In this document: piece by piece, positions 53,863 through 63,746 of the stretch | Layout: each line of letters opens with the position of its first letter | Position numbering within the stretch: position 1 is the first letter of the stretch | NCBI GenBank assembly: GCA_947494925.1 | Contig: CANLWS010000006.1 | Coordinates: 124,001-188,000, forward strand | Length of the DNA stretch: 64,000 bases | Reading direction: 5' to 3' | Source of the DNA: an uncultured Alteromonadaceae bacterium | Lineage (GTDB): Bacteria; Pseudomonadota; Gammaproteobacteria; Enterobacterales; Alteromonadaceae | Translations under genes and position numbers: made by a program | Notes under the pieces: generated by a model | Seen by the model: only the letters and a program-made list of their open reading frames with translations | Databases searched by the model: none | Told to the model about the DNA's origin: nothing

Positions 53863-56800
53863 TTAGTTGTTGGCATTAATACTGAGTAACATCAGCTCTC
53901 GCAATGCAACAGAGAATTTAGCAAATTCGTGTGTGCTACTGGTTTTAAATTCAGACATCATATGATACCAGCGTTCCAGCAGTATTTGGTTGCTGTCCAT
54001 CCAATTTTTCAATATTTCTTCAGCATCAGCGTTTTTAGGCACATTTTGCAACAGAACGTTAGTTAGTGATCGTTGCTGCCAATCCAGCTCTTCCCTGTAG
54101 GAAGCTCGAGCAAGCGCTTGCCAATGATTGCTGACAGTCTGTTTATTAATTTGATCCAGGAACCAATGCAATTCTAGACGTGAGCCAAGTTTGTAATACA
54201 AATTGGCTACCAGTTGAATTTTACATCCTTCAGTTTTAGCAACCTGAGCCAAATCAAGGCAGGAGAACATATTACTCAAACAGGCAACTTTGTAGGCAAT
54301 GTTTTTAGGCACACTCTTTTTAACCAGGTCGGCTGTGGCGCGTTCAAGTTGCTGATATTCATTTTCAACGAGGTAATTTTGCAGATTTTTAGACAAATCT
54401 TCATACGTTGAGCGAAATGTCTGTATTGCCTCATCAATAGGTAAATGTTTTTCCCCATGTCTGAGATACCAGCGAGAAGCTCTTCTCAGAGTCCTTCTTA
54501 TTGAATCCAGCATACCCAGCTGAGTATCAGCATCGATTTTATTGTCTAGTTTTTCAATTTCCTGCCAAAGGGTTTCCATTCCGAAAATGCCTTTTACAAC
54601 AGCATATGCAGTTGTAATTTCTTCGACACTGGCACCAGTTTCTTCTTCCATTCTAAACGCAAAATTTAACCCCATGTCATTAACCATGTTGTTGGTTAAC
54701 TTGGTAGCAACGATTTCGCTACGAAGCGGGTGATTTTGCATTTGATCAGAAAAACGATCCCGCAACTTTTGTGGAAATGCGTCGATCAACAGTTTTCCAT
54801 GATAAGGATTATTGGTTATCTCCGGAATATCGAGACTCTCTTTCAGTACCATTTTCCCGTAGGCAATTAACACCGAAAGTTCAGGCCTGGTAAGGCCTTG
54901 TCCGGATGCTTGGCGATCTGAAATTTCGTCATCAGACGGAATAAATTCCAATTCACGATTTAAGGCCCCGGTTCTTTCCAGACCATGAATAAACCTCAAC
55001 TGCTCTTTAAGCTGGGATGCGCCGCTTAAATGGGTAATAGAAATACTTTGTGTTTGACGATAACAATCCTGGATAACTAAATCACCCACGTCATCAGTCA
55101 TTTCGTACAACAATTCGTTACGTTGTTTAACCGTTAGATCGCCCGCATTAACCAAAGAATTAAGTAATATTTTGATATTTACTTCGTTATCAGAACAATC
55201 TACACCACCCACATTATCAATAAAGTCAGTGTTTGCACGTCCACCTGCTGCCGCGTATTCAATTCTCCCTAATTGAGTCAGACCAAGGTTACCACCCTCG
55301 CCTACTATCCTCGCTTTCAGGTCTTTACCGTTAACTCTGACGTCATCGTTCGCGCGGTCTCCCACATCAGAATGGGTTTCTTTACTTCCTTTGACATAAG
55401 TCCCGATTCCGCCGTTCCAAAACAAATCCACCTGCATTTTCAGGACATTATTAATCAGTTCGTTTGGTGTCATAGTGGCCTGTTTTGTTCCAAGCCACTT
55501 TTTGATCTCAGGAGTGAGTTTGATTGATTTAGACGCTCGGCTAAACACTCCACCACCTTTAGAAATCAGGGTTTTATCATAGTCATCCCAGGTGAGTCTG
55601 GGGTTTTCAAATAAACGCTTCCGTTCTTTGTAAGAGCTTTCAGCGCCAGGATTTGGATCAAAGAAAATATGCAGATGATTAAAGGCACAGATAAGACGTG
55701 TGTGCTTTGACAATAACATGCCATTACCAAAAACATCACCAGCCATGTCACCAACTGCTACACACGTAAAATCCGTAGTTTGACAGTCGATACCAATTTC
55801 TCGGAAATGTCGTTTTACGGATTCCCAGCCGCCTCGTGCTGTAATACCCATACCTTTGTGGTCGTAACCTATGCTGCCGCCGGAAGCAAATGCATCACCG
55901 AGCCAAAAGTTAAATTCTTCTGCCAGCCCATTGGCGATGTCTGAGAATGTTGCGGTACCTTTGTCCGCAGCAACTACCAAATACGGATCATCTTCGTCTA
56001 AACGCACGACGTCTTTCGGGTGAACTACCTTTCCATCGACAATATTGTCTGTGATATCAAGAAGACTACGGATAAATATTTTATAACATTCGATCCCTTC
56101 TTTTTGTATGGCTTCACGTCCCTCTTCCACTGGCAGGTTTTTACATACAAAACCACCTTTTGCACCAACGGGAACGATAACGGTATTTTTTACTTGCTGT
56201 GCTTTAACCAAACCAAGAACTTCAGTTCTGAAGTCTTCTCGTCGGTCCGACCATCTTAATCCACCACGAGCAACTTTACCGCCGCGTAAATGAACCCCCT
56301 CTATTCTTGGAGAGTACACAAATATTTCAAATTTTGGCAAAGGCAGCGGCATATCCGGGATCATTTCAGGCAACATTTTGAATGATGCATATGGCTTTTC
56401 ATTGCCCTCATGATTTTTCTGGTAGAAATTGGTACGCAAGGTCGCCAAAATCATGTCCAGATAACGTCTGATAATCCGATCATCATCGAGGTTTGAAACC
56501 TGGTCCAATTTTTCCTTAATATCATCCAAAAGAGTCTGTGCTTTCTTGTCAGAACGTTTTATTGACGGATCAAAACGTTGCGCGAACAGTTCAATGAGGA
56601 GGCGAGCGATATTCGGATAATTCGCCAGAGTATTCGCCATGTAAGTAATACTGAATGAACTACCTGTTTGGCGCATGTATTTTGCATAGGCACGCAATAT
56701 GGTCACGTTCCGACCAGTAAGCCCAGCACCTAAAACAAGTCGATTAAATGGGTCGTCTTCCAGGAGATTGTGCCACACCTTTGCAAAGGCATTCTGAAAC

Positions 56801-58707
56801 AGAATCTGAGCTTCTTCCATATCCATTTCACGGCCATTGTTATGCAACATGGAAAAATCCATAATCCAGTTGACCTGACCTTCATCACTCTCTATTCGGT
56901 AGGGACTCTCATCAATTACCCGTAGACCGAAGTTCTCTAACATCGGCAAAACAGCAGATAAGTGAATTGGTTCATTTCGATGAAATAATTTCAGTTTTAC
57001 TGCGCGGCTGTCGGGACCTTCTTCCTGAGGTCGATAGAACAACATATCCAATGTTCTTTTTTCATCAAGTCGTTCTAGCTTTTCAATATCGACTAATGCT
57101 GCACTGGGCAAATTTGCTTCACTGTAACTGGGTGAAAAAGCATTATTGTATTTTTTCTCAAGAACTTTCCCCGCTGCTTCTCCATGATTGGAACGAATGG
57201 CATTGGCAAGTCTGTCATTCCAGCTCTTTGTCAGCTCGATAATGTTTTTTTCGATTTCCTTCACATTTATTTCCGCATTGTTGTCTTTCACTCGGGCTAT
57301 GTATTGGGTTCTAGCATACACAGACTCAGAAAAATAAGTCGTAAACTCCACTTCTTCATTACTGTTGAATGACTTTTTAAGCAATGCTTGAGTGTCTTTA
57401 CGTAATTGCGTGTTATACCGCTCTCTGGGCACATAAACCATACATGAGAAAAAGCGTCCAAAGACATCCTTACGGACAAATAAACGTGAGATCCCTCGTT
57501 CCTGCATTTGGAAAATGCCAAAAATTATTTTTCCAAGCTCTTCAGCTGTGCCCTGAAGTAATTCGTCTCTAGGATAGGTTTCAATAATATTCAGGAACGC
57601 TTTATAAGCATGTGAGCCTTTTTCAAAGCCAGAATACTCACATATTTTTTCAATTTTATCCTGTAGTACGGGTACTTGCGTCGCACTACTGTTATAAAAA
57701 GAAGCAGAATACAAACCTAGGAATCTGTCTTCACCGATGACGTTTCCTTTTTCATCGAAACGTTTAATTCCGACGTAATCCATATAGGCTGGTCGATGCA
57801 CTCGCGCTCTGCTATTCGTTTTAGTCAGCAATAATGGCGATTTGCTTAACGCTGCCTCGCGGGCGGAAGCCGGCAGGTTTGAAAGAACTCGTTCCCGATC
57901 GTTAATGGAATTTTTCATCAGGCCCAGACTGGACTCATTATCTGGGATCCATCTGTGATCACCCTTAATCGCCGACACTTTGTAAGATCGATATCCCATT
58001 AAGGTAAAGTTATGATCATTCATCCATGTGAGGAACTTGGCTGCTTGTTCAACTTCTTCTTTACTGGAAAAGTTAGGTCGTTTTACAAAGTCCTTAATAA
58101 TCTGAGTGAGTCGTTCGCGCATCGGCTTCCAATCTGACACTGCCAGGGACACTTCTTTCATTACTGACAAAAGTTCATTTGTCAGATTGTCCAAGGATTT
58201 TTTCGTGGTTTGTCTGTCAACTTCAATAAGAAATATTGTTTCTTTCTTAAGCATCTTGGATTTGCTATCTGAATCCAGGAATGCTTCTAATTTATTGTCA
58301 GCACTGCGTTTCAAACTGATAGGGCTGTGCAATAAAAGATGAGCGGTAATACCTAATCTGTTAAGCGTCATTCTGACTGAATCAACCAGGAAAGGCGTAT
58401 CTTTAAGGATTATTTCGACAATGGTATGCGAGGATTGCCAACCATGTTTTGATATTTCTGGATTGAAGACGCGAATACTAGGCTTGGTAGAATCGAACTT
58501 TACAAATTCATTCCACAGACTGAGCGTTGCACCATATAAATCGCTATCATTGCGATTTTCCAAATCTTCTTGCGAAATATTTTTAAAAAGGATTCGGGAG
58601 AATAATTGCGCTAGCTCTGCACTTGCAGGAGCGACTTTTTTGCCGATTAATTGATAAACATTATCCAGGAGTACTGAGTGTTGGTTATTTGCAACCGTCA
58701 TTAGCAT
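53863..58707 (-). CDS. gdhB: NAD-specific glutamate dehydrogenase, GDH-180 type
   Basis: The 1614-residue protein matches the very long GDH-180 family of proteobacteria. Long N-terminal ACT-like regulatory segments are followed by the catalytic core at about 800-1200: GGLRWSDRREDFRTEV, VPVGAKGGFVCK (substrate Lys) and VAVGDMAGDVFGNGMLLS (NAD-binding region). A C-terminal domain of about 400 residues follows. It deaminates glutamate to 2-oxoglutarate and ammonium, normally in catabolism of amino acids. It is one of the largest proteins of such genomes and stands as a single transcription unit. Confidence 0.95.
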   Translation of the reverse strand: MLMTVANNQHSVLLDNVYQLIGKKVAPASAELAQLFSRILFKNISQEDLENRNDSDLYGATLSLWNEFVKFDSTKPSIRVFNPEISKHGWQSSHTIVEIILKDTPFLVDSVRMTLNRLGITAHLLLHSPISLKRSADNKLEAFLDSDSKSKMLKKETIFLIEVDRQTTKKSLDNLTNELLSVMKEVSLAVSDWKPMRERLTQIIKDFVKRPNFSSKEEVEQAAKFLTWMNDHNFTLMGYRSYKVSAIKGDHRWIPDNESSLGLMKNSINDRERVLSNLPASAREAALSKSPLLLTKTNSRARVHRPAYMDYVGIKRFDEKGNVIGEDRFLGLYSASFYNSSATQVPVLQDKIEKICEYSGFEKGSHAYKAFLNIIETYPRDELLQGTAEELGKIIFGIFQMQERGISRLFVRKDVFGRFFSCMVYVPRERYNTQLRKDTQALLKKSFNSNEEVEFTTYFSESVYARTQYIARVKDNNAEINVKEIEKNIIELTKSWNDRLANAIRSNHGEAAGKVLEKKYNNAFSPSYSEANLPSAALVDIEKLERLDEKRTLDMLFYRPQEEGPDSRAVKLKLFHRNEPIHLSAVLPMLENFGLRVIDESPYRIESDEGQVNWIMDFSMLHNNGREMDMEEAQILFQNAFAKVWHNLLEDDPFNRLVLGAGLTGRNVTILRAYAKYMRQTGSSFSITYMANTLANYPNIARLLIELFAQRFDPSIKRSDKKAQTLLDDIKEKLDQVSNLDDDRIIRRYLDMILATLRTNFYQKNHEGNEKPYASFKMLPEMIPDMPLPLPKFEIFVYSPRIEGVHLRGGKVARGGLRWSDRREDFRTEVLGLVKAQQVKNTVIVPVGAKGGFVCKNLPVEEGREAIQKEGIECYKIFIRSLLDITDNIVDGKVVHPKDVVRLDEDDPYLVVAADKGTATFSDIANGLAEEFNFWLGDAFASGGSIGYDHKGMGITARGGWESVKRHFREIGIDCQTTDFTCVAVGDMAGDVFGNGMLLSKHTRLICAFNHLHIFFDPNPGAESSYKERKRLFENPRLTWDDYDKTLISKGGGVFSRASKSIKLTPEIKKWLGTKQATMTPNELINNVLKMQVDLFWNGGIGTYVKGSKETHSDVGDRANDDVRVNGKDLKARIVGEGGNLGLTQLGRIEYAAAGGRANTDFIDNVGGVDCSDNEVNIKILLNSLVNAGDLTVKQRNELLYEMTDDVGDLVIQDCYRQTQSISITHLSGASQLKEQLRFIHGLERTGALNRELEFIPSDDEISDRQASGQGLTRPELSVLIAYGKMVLKESLDIPEITNNPYHGKLLIDAFPQKLRDRFSDQMQNHPLRSEIVATKLTNNMVNDMGLNFAFRMEEETGASVEEITTAYAVVKGIFGMETLWQEIEKLDNKIDADTQLGMLDSIRRTLRRASRWYLRHGEKHLPIDEAIQTFRSTYEDLSKNLQNYLVENEYQQLERATADLVKKSVPKNIAYKVACLSNMFSCLDLAQVAKTEGCKIQLVANLYYKLGSRLELHWFLDQINKQTVSNHWQALARASYREELDWQQRSLTNVLLQNVPKNADAEEILKNWMDSNQILLERWYHMMSEFKTSSTHEFAKFSVALRELMLLSINANN

Positions 58708-58911
58708 ACCTTGTTATAGTTATGTAGGGTAACTCAAAACTAATCTTGTCACGATTAGGTGAACATTTCATTTTTAATAGATTAGTCAAAAGACTGACAT
58801 ATATACAGTTTTTGGCCTAATTTGCCGGTATTCTCGCTAAATAACTCCCTATTTGAAAGCAATAAATTAACCATATTTTAACAAGGCGGGTAGATATGCA
58901 GGATTCCCAAA

Positions 58912-58940
58912 TAAAAAAAGGGCCATCTGGCCCTTTTTCT
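58912..58940. terminator. Bidirectional terminator before the MMPL gene end
   Basis: AAAAAAAGGGCC, loop ATCT, GGCCCTTTTTCTTTTT. A strong stem with flanking A- and T-runs, 28 bp past the stop of the RND-type transporter (minus strand). Confidence 0.9.
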
Positions 58941-58967
58941 TTTTAAGTTCTCATAATTATTCAAAAA

Positions 58968-61283
58968 TTATTTTTGTTTGTACCAGAAGACTGAAGCTAG
59001 TGCTGGCAGTACAACTATTGCACCTAACATATTTACTACGAACATAAATGTCAGCAGTATCCCCATATCCATTTGGAACTTAAGCGATGAGAACACCCAG
59101 GTACTTACACCCACCGCCAGAGTAATTCCCGTAAACAAGACGGCGCTTCCCCGCTCTTTCAGGGCTTCAAAATACGCCTCTCTGCATAACATGCCAGACT
59201 TCAATTTCACACTCATGGTAGAAAGTATATAAATACCATAATCAACACCAATACCTACTCCTAGAGCAATAACAGGGAGAGTTGAAACCGTTAGTCCTAT
59301 TTGTAGGTAAGTCATTAACGCCTGAGCCAGCACCGATACTACATATAATGGGATGACCACAGATAGAGTGGCTCGCAACGACCGGAAACTGATCAGGCAT
59401 AAAACAATAACTGCACCGAAGACATAAAGCATCATAGGATCTTGAGCGGCTTTTACAGCTTCGTTTTTGGCTGCCATGACCCCTACCGGGCCAGAAGCCA
59501 ATTTAAATTGCAGATCATCAGTCTGGTAGTCTTCTCTGAATTCTTTCACGGCATTAACAACACGAGTGATTGTTTCTGCTTTGTGGTCTTCCATAAACAT
59601 GATGACTGGCATTACTGAACAATCACCGTTTAACAGACCTGAAGAGGTTGGTATTCGGGATATTGCCTGCACCATAGTTTGCTGATTTCTTGGCAGCACT
59701 CGCCACTTAGGGTTGCCTTCGTTGTACCCTGCATTTACTTGCTTGGCCACAGATGCAAGGCTGACAGCAGACTGGACTCCAGGCACATTTTCCATTTTCC
59801 ATTGCAGTTCATCAATAGCATTCATTACTTCATAAGAGGTGCAGGACTCAGGTGAAGATTCAACAAGAATTGAGATGTAATCTACGCTGATAGCATATTT
59901 ATCTGTGATCAAAAACGTGTCTTGGTTATACCTTGAAACTTCGTGTAAGGCTGGTGCACCAGCATGTAGATCACCTATTTTCATTTTTTGCGATTGGAAC
60001 CATCCAAATACAAATAAAACGGCTGTTAAGGCCAAAATGAAATACGCAACTTTAGGACTTGAACACTCTGCGATCTTATGCCAAAAAGCGTCTGAGCGAC
60101 CTTCTTTACCCGCAAATTTCTGCTTATATTTTTCACTGAATTTCACATATGACATTAACACCGGCAATAGCATCAAGTTGGTCAGAATAATAACGGCTAC
60201 CCCCATACTTGCTGTAATAGCCAGTTCACGAATGATGCCGATATCAATAACCAACAGTGTCATAAAGCCTACAGTGTCAGATAACAAGGCGACGCCTCCA
60301 GGAATTAAGAGGTTACGAAACGCTAATTGCGCAGCCACTTTAGCCGTAGCTCCTTCAACTACTCGTTTGCCTACCGCATTAATCATTTGCACCCCATGGC
60401 TTACGCCAATTGCGAAGACCAGGAAGGGGACGAGTATTGACATGGGATCAAGCCCAAAGCCCAACAAAGTGAGCAGGCCCATTTGCCAGATAACAGCTAT
60501 GACAGAGCACAACAAAGGCAGGATTGTCAGCATGATTGATTTGGAAAAGAAGAACACCATAACAGCCGTAATGGCCAAGGCTATGGCGAAAAATAAAACC
60601 ACATCTTTCGCACCATTGGCAACGTCACCAATCATCTTGGCAAATCCAATGATGTGAACACTAATGTCGTCGTTTTCATACTTGCCGCGCAATTGCTCTT
60701 CCAATTCGGCTGCGATGACAAGTGTATCCAGTTTTTCACCCGTAGCAGGGTCAAATTCCAATAGTTGAGCAGTAACCATTGCGCAGCGGAAATCATCTGA
60801 AACCTGGCGTCCGACAATACCCGCTTTATCAATGTTTTCTGAAACCAGTTTCAATGCGGCTGGATTTGATGAGTTGAAATCGGCCGGTATTACCGGTCCA
60901 CCTGAAAACCCGCCTTCCACGATTTCTGTAAATCGGGTGGAGGACGAAAATAAGGATTTAACCAAAGAGCGGTCTACGCCATTAATGAAAAACAATTGGT
61001 CATGGACATTTTTTAACGTGTCAAAAAAAGTTTGATTAAAAATTGTGTCATTTTTATCGCATACAGAAACAAGAATACTATTCGCGCCACCAAAATCCTT
61101 TCGATGCTTCATGTAATTAACCATGTATTCATGATTAAGCGGTATATTCTTGGTGAACCCAGCATCCAGTTTCAACTGTGCTGATTGATACCCCAGTAAC
61201 AGCGTAGCAGCTGCAAAAGCGATGATGACAAGTATTCTGTGGCGAAATACCGCCCTTTCACAAAAATCTATGAATGCATTCAT
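58968..61283 (-). CDS. RND-superfamily (MMPL) exporter of the DUF1329/DUF1302 cluster
   Basis: The 771-residue protein has two halves, each with one N-terminal helix, a periplasmic loop and five more helices. Sterol-sensing-like segments are FGLDPMSILVPFLVFAIGVSHG and, in the second half, TLPVIALGVGIGVDYGIYIL (G-V-x-x-D-Y motif of MMPL/HAE families). It is shorter than tripartite AcrB-type pumps and belongs with hydrophobe or lipid exporters. It is co-directional with the YCF48-like gene (3 bp apart), DUF1329 and DUF1302 genes; all four probably work as one envelope system. Confidence 0.88.
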   Translation of the reverse strand: MNAFIDFCERAVFRHRILVIIAFAAATLLLGYQSAQLKLDAGFTKNIPLNHEYMVNYMKHRKDFGGANSILVSVCDKNDTIFNQTFFDTLKNVHDQLFFINGVDRSLVKSLFSSSTRFTEIVEGGFSGGPVIPADFNSSNPAALKLVSENIDKAGIVGRQVSDDFRCAMVTAQLLEFDPATGEKLDTLVIAAELEEQLRGKYENDDISVHIIGFAKMIGDVANGAKDVVLFFAIALAITAVMVFFFSKSIMLTILPLLCSVIAVIWQMGLLTLLGFGLDPMSILVPFLVFAIGVSHGVQMINAVGKRVVEGATAKVAAQLAFRNLLIPGGVALLSDTVGFMTLLVIDIGIIRELAITASMGVAVIILTNLMLLPVLMSYVKFSEKYKQKFAGKEGRSDAFWHKIAECSSPKVAYFILALTAVLFVFGWFQSQKMKIGDLHAGAPALHEVSRYNQDTFLITDKYAISVDYISILVESSPESCTSYEVMNAIDELQWKMENVPGVQSAVSLASVAKQVNAGYNEGNPKWRVLPRNQQTMVQAISRIPTSSGLLNGDCSVMPVIMFMEDHKAETITRVVNAVKEFREDYQTDDLQFKLASGPVGVMAAKNEAVKAAQDPMMLYVFGAVIVLCLISFRSLRATLSVVIPLYVVSVLAQALMTYLQIGLTVSTLPVIALGVGIGVDYGIYILSTMSVKLKSGMLCREAYFEALKERGSAVLFTGITLAVGVSTWVFSSLKFQMDMGILLTFMFVVNMLGAIVVLPALASVFWYKQK

Positions 61284-61286
61284 AAA

Positions 61287-62309
61287 CTACGATTTATCCT
61301 TATTGCAAAGCCTGTCATCTTGAAAATCAGACAAAACCTGAATTCCACTTGTTGTCACCGCAACAATTTGATTATTAAAGAGTATTGCATTTGTTATTGC
61401 CTGACTATCTGGCGTCTGGGTTTGTTTAACCATATCTTGCCTGACACAAACTAAGGTACCGTTGTTACCAACAATCAACAAAGAGTTATCCTTAAGGGAA
61501 AGGACAGAATTCAACGAAGCCGTACTGGAAGAATCTATTTTGTTCCAGTCATCCGACTGTTCGTTATGACGGAATAAATTGCCACGTAATCCAGCTGCGA
61601 ACAGTGCGTTTGAATCGTCTTGGTAGATATCAAAAAATGATCCGTAATAGTCAATGGGCAATCTTTCCCAGGAGCGGCCTTCATCTGTACTTTTAGCAAT
61701 TAATCCAGCTTCACCCGCAATGTACAAAGTATCATCAACCAGACGAATACGATTCAAATGGGGTAATATTGAAGCAAGTTCTTCAAGATAAAATTCTTCA
61801 TCTTCTAGTTTAACTTCTTCCAGATATTCCTGATCATCCTGACTCAAAAACTCGGGGTGCATTTCACTTGTCCAGGTCACACCGCTATCTTGAGTACGGT
61901 AAAAAGTTCCATATGCACCAATGGCGATACCATGATTTTCATTTAAAAACGCAACATCAAGGAAAGGCCGCTCGAACTCGGGTTCAAACATCTGTACCTG
62001 CCATTCATTATTGCCGCTTGTATGCAAAATAGTGGCGTCGTGGCCAACAGCCCAGCCTTTGCTTCCTATAAAACTAATAGCAGTAAGAGTTGCGATGCTT
62101 GGAACTGAATCCTGCGCCCACTTTACCCCGTCTGGCGATCGGATAATGTGTCCTCGTTCGCCCACCGCCACAAGTTGTTCACCTGCTTGCGTAATATCAA
62201 GCAACAGTGACTCTGTGACTAAGTTGGCTTTGTAAGATTCTTGAGCCTGCAGAGAAGCAATACTCATAATGAAGTAAACAACGAAAATACTAACTAAATT
62301 AAATCTCAT
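61287..62309 (-). CDS. YCF48/BNR-repeat beta-propeller protein, secreted
   Basis: The 340-residue protein has a signal peptide (about 1-22; LVSIFVVYFIMSIASLQAQ) and a seven-bladed propeller with repeats such as VGERGHIIRSPDGVKW, VGHDATILHTSGNNEW and IGAYGTFYRTQDSGVTW, then IAGEAGLIAKSTDEGRSWE. Related to the photosystem II assembly factor YCF48, but in non-photosynthetic bacteria it occurs with RND transporters. An acidic insertion (about 150-170) rich in Glu and Asp is present. It lies three bases upstream of the transporter start, and is probably its periplasmic partner. Confidence 0.85.
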   Translation of the reverse strand: MRFNLVSIFVVYFIMSIASLQAQESYKANLVTESLLLDITQAGEQLVAVGERGHIIRSPDGVKWAQDSVPSIATLTAISFIGSKGWAVGHDATILHTSGNNEWQVQMFEPEFERPFLDVAFLNENHGIAIGAYGTFYRTQDSGVTWTSEMHPEFLSQDDQEYLEEVKLEDEEFYLEELASILPHLNRIRLVDDTLYIAGEAGLIAKSTDEGRSWERLPIDYYGSFFDIYQDDSNALFAAGLRGNLFRHNEQSDDWNKIDSSSTASLNSVLSLKDNSLLIVGNNGTLVCVRQDMVKQTQTPDSQAITNAILFNNQIVAVTTSGIQVLSDFQDDRLCNKDKS

Positions 62310-62330
62310 ACTTTATTTTTATCTTATTAA

Positions 62331-62358
62331 ACAAAAACGGTTGGCAGTGCCAACCGTT
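62331..62358 (-). terminator. Terminator after the DUF1329 gene
   Basis: AACGGTTGGC, loop AGT, GCCAACCGTT: a perfect ten-base-pair stem (62336-62358). On the minus strand it is followed by TTTGT. It lies 10-32 bp past the DUF1329 stop and 22 bp before the YCF48-like start, so it may dampen read-through into the last two genes. Confidence 0.8.
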
Positions 62359-62367
62359 ATTCAAGAT

Positions 62368-63735
62368 TTAGCGCTTACCTTCGCGCCGCAACGCTTGGGG
62401 CGTAAACTCTTTGTCAGTTGGCGTAACAGTAAAGTCATATACACGATCTTCGTTATCAAGACCCAACGCAAGGTAACGTCTTGAATTTAAATCATGATAT
62501 ACGTCAAGCGTAGACCATTGTGTCGGAACTTCGTAATAATTTACGCCATATGCAATGGCAACACGATATAGTTCGCCACGAGTGTCATACACATCCGCTA
62601 CCTGTATCTGCCAGCTATCTTCATCAATAAAGAAAACTCGCTTTTGGTAGATATGACGGAATTCGTCTTTCAAAGTCGCTTCAACAACCCAAACACGGTG
62701 TTTCTCAAAACGAGTTAACTCAGGATTGATATGGCCAGTGTGAAGAATGTCGGCGTATTTGGCATTATCACTATGAAGCTTATAGTTATTATAAGCTACA
62801 TACATTTCCTGCTTACCTTTTAACTCCCAGTTATAACGATCTGGTGCGCCGTTAAACATATCGAAGTCATCTGTAGTACGCAATCCATCAGACGCCGTTC
62901 CTGGAGCATCGTAGGCAATATTAGGAGCCCTACGCACACGACGCTGTCCTGTGTTATAGGTCCATGCCTGTCTTGGCTCTCTAACCTGGTCCATGGTTTC
63001 ATGCACAAGCAAAGCAGTTCCTGCTAAACGCGCTGGAGAAGTTATTTTCTGCTTAAATTTCATCAGAATATTTTCTTCCACCAAGGCTTCAGGCGTTGCA
63101 TCTTTATCAGAATATTTAACTAATAAAATCTCGTCAAAACCGATAACGTTGTAGTCACCAGATGCAGTAGGTGCAGCCTGACCTCCGTTTCGTCCAATAG
63201 CCTGTCCACGATAACGTAGAATGTGATTCCAGATGGCTTCTACCCCATTTTGCGGGATTGGAAACGGAACACCAACTGCTGCGTTTTTAATACCATTACC
63301 ACCCTGCACTAACTCGCCTCGCGTAGCGTTTGCTTTGGTAGCGTCGTATACGAATTGCGGGTTGGAAGCTGAGCGTCGGCTTTGATAAACAGGCATCTTG
63401 TAAGTATCAGGATAGGTTTCAAACAACTTTTTCTGACCGTCACTTAAGAATTCCGAGTATTCTTTATAGTTGCTTGCAGTTATTTCAAATAACACTTTGT
63501 CATCGGCAAAAGGGTCAATGTGGAAATCACCTTCCTTGTATCCTGCCGGATGAGTGGTGATACCTCCATCCCAAGCTGGAATACTACCATCAGCATTTCC
63601 TGCTTTTTCTCCACCTAGTGGCGTCAATTCGTTACCAAGTTTGGCTGCTTCCGCTTCTGACACTTTGGCTTGAAGTTGTGTTGCACCCAACGCAAGAGTC
63701 ACAGCGGTAGTCAATAAGACCAATTTCTTCATCAT
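62368..63735 (-). CDS. DUF1329-family secreted protein
   Basis: The 455-residue protein has a signal peptide (about 1-23; LVLLTTAVTLALGATQLQA). The DUF1329 body opens KVSEAEAAKLGNELTPLGGEKAGNADG, with the hallmark E-A-x-x-L-G-x-x-L-T-P-x-G-A/G-E-x-x-x-N, and contains YDAPGTASDGLRTTDDFDMFNGAPDRY and RRVRRAPNIAYD. It is structurally related to periplasmic LolB-like lipid carriers. It starts 12 bp after the DUF1302 gene and is followed by a hairpin. Confidence 0.9.
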   Translation of the reverse strand: MMKKLVLLTTAVTLALGATQLQAKVSEAEAAKLGNELTPLGGEKAGNADGSIPAWDGGITTHPAGYKEGDFHIDPFADDKVLFEITASNYKEYSEFLSDGQKKLFETYPDTYKMPVYQSRRSASNPQFVYDATKANATRGELVQGGNGIKNAAVGVPFPIPQNGVEAIWNHILRYRGQAIGRNGGQAAPTASGDYNVIGFDEILLVKYSDKDATPEALVEENILMKFKQKITSPARLAGTALLVHETMDQVREPRQAWTYNTGQRRVRRAPNIAYDAPGTASDGLRTTDDFDMFNGAPDRYNWELKGKQEMYVAYNNYKLHSDNAKYADILHTGHINPELTRFEKHRVWVVEATLKDEFRHIYQKRVFFIDEDSWQIQVADVYDTRGELYRVAIAYGVNYYEVPTQWSTLDVYHDLNSRRYLALGLDNEDRVYDFTVTPTDKEFTPQALRREGKR

Positions 63736-63746
63736 AATATAAGTCT

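Noticed and set aside
59905-60657. 250-codon open frame opposite the MMPL transporter
   Set aside because: Antisense to a well-supported gene, no ribosome binding site and no family resemblance; a codon-usage shadow.
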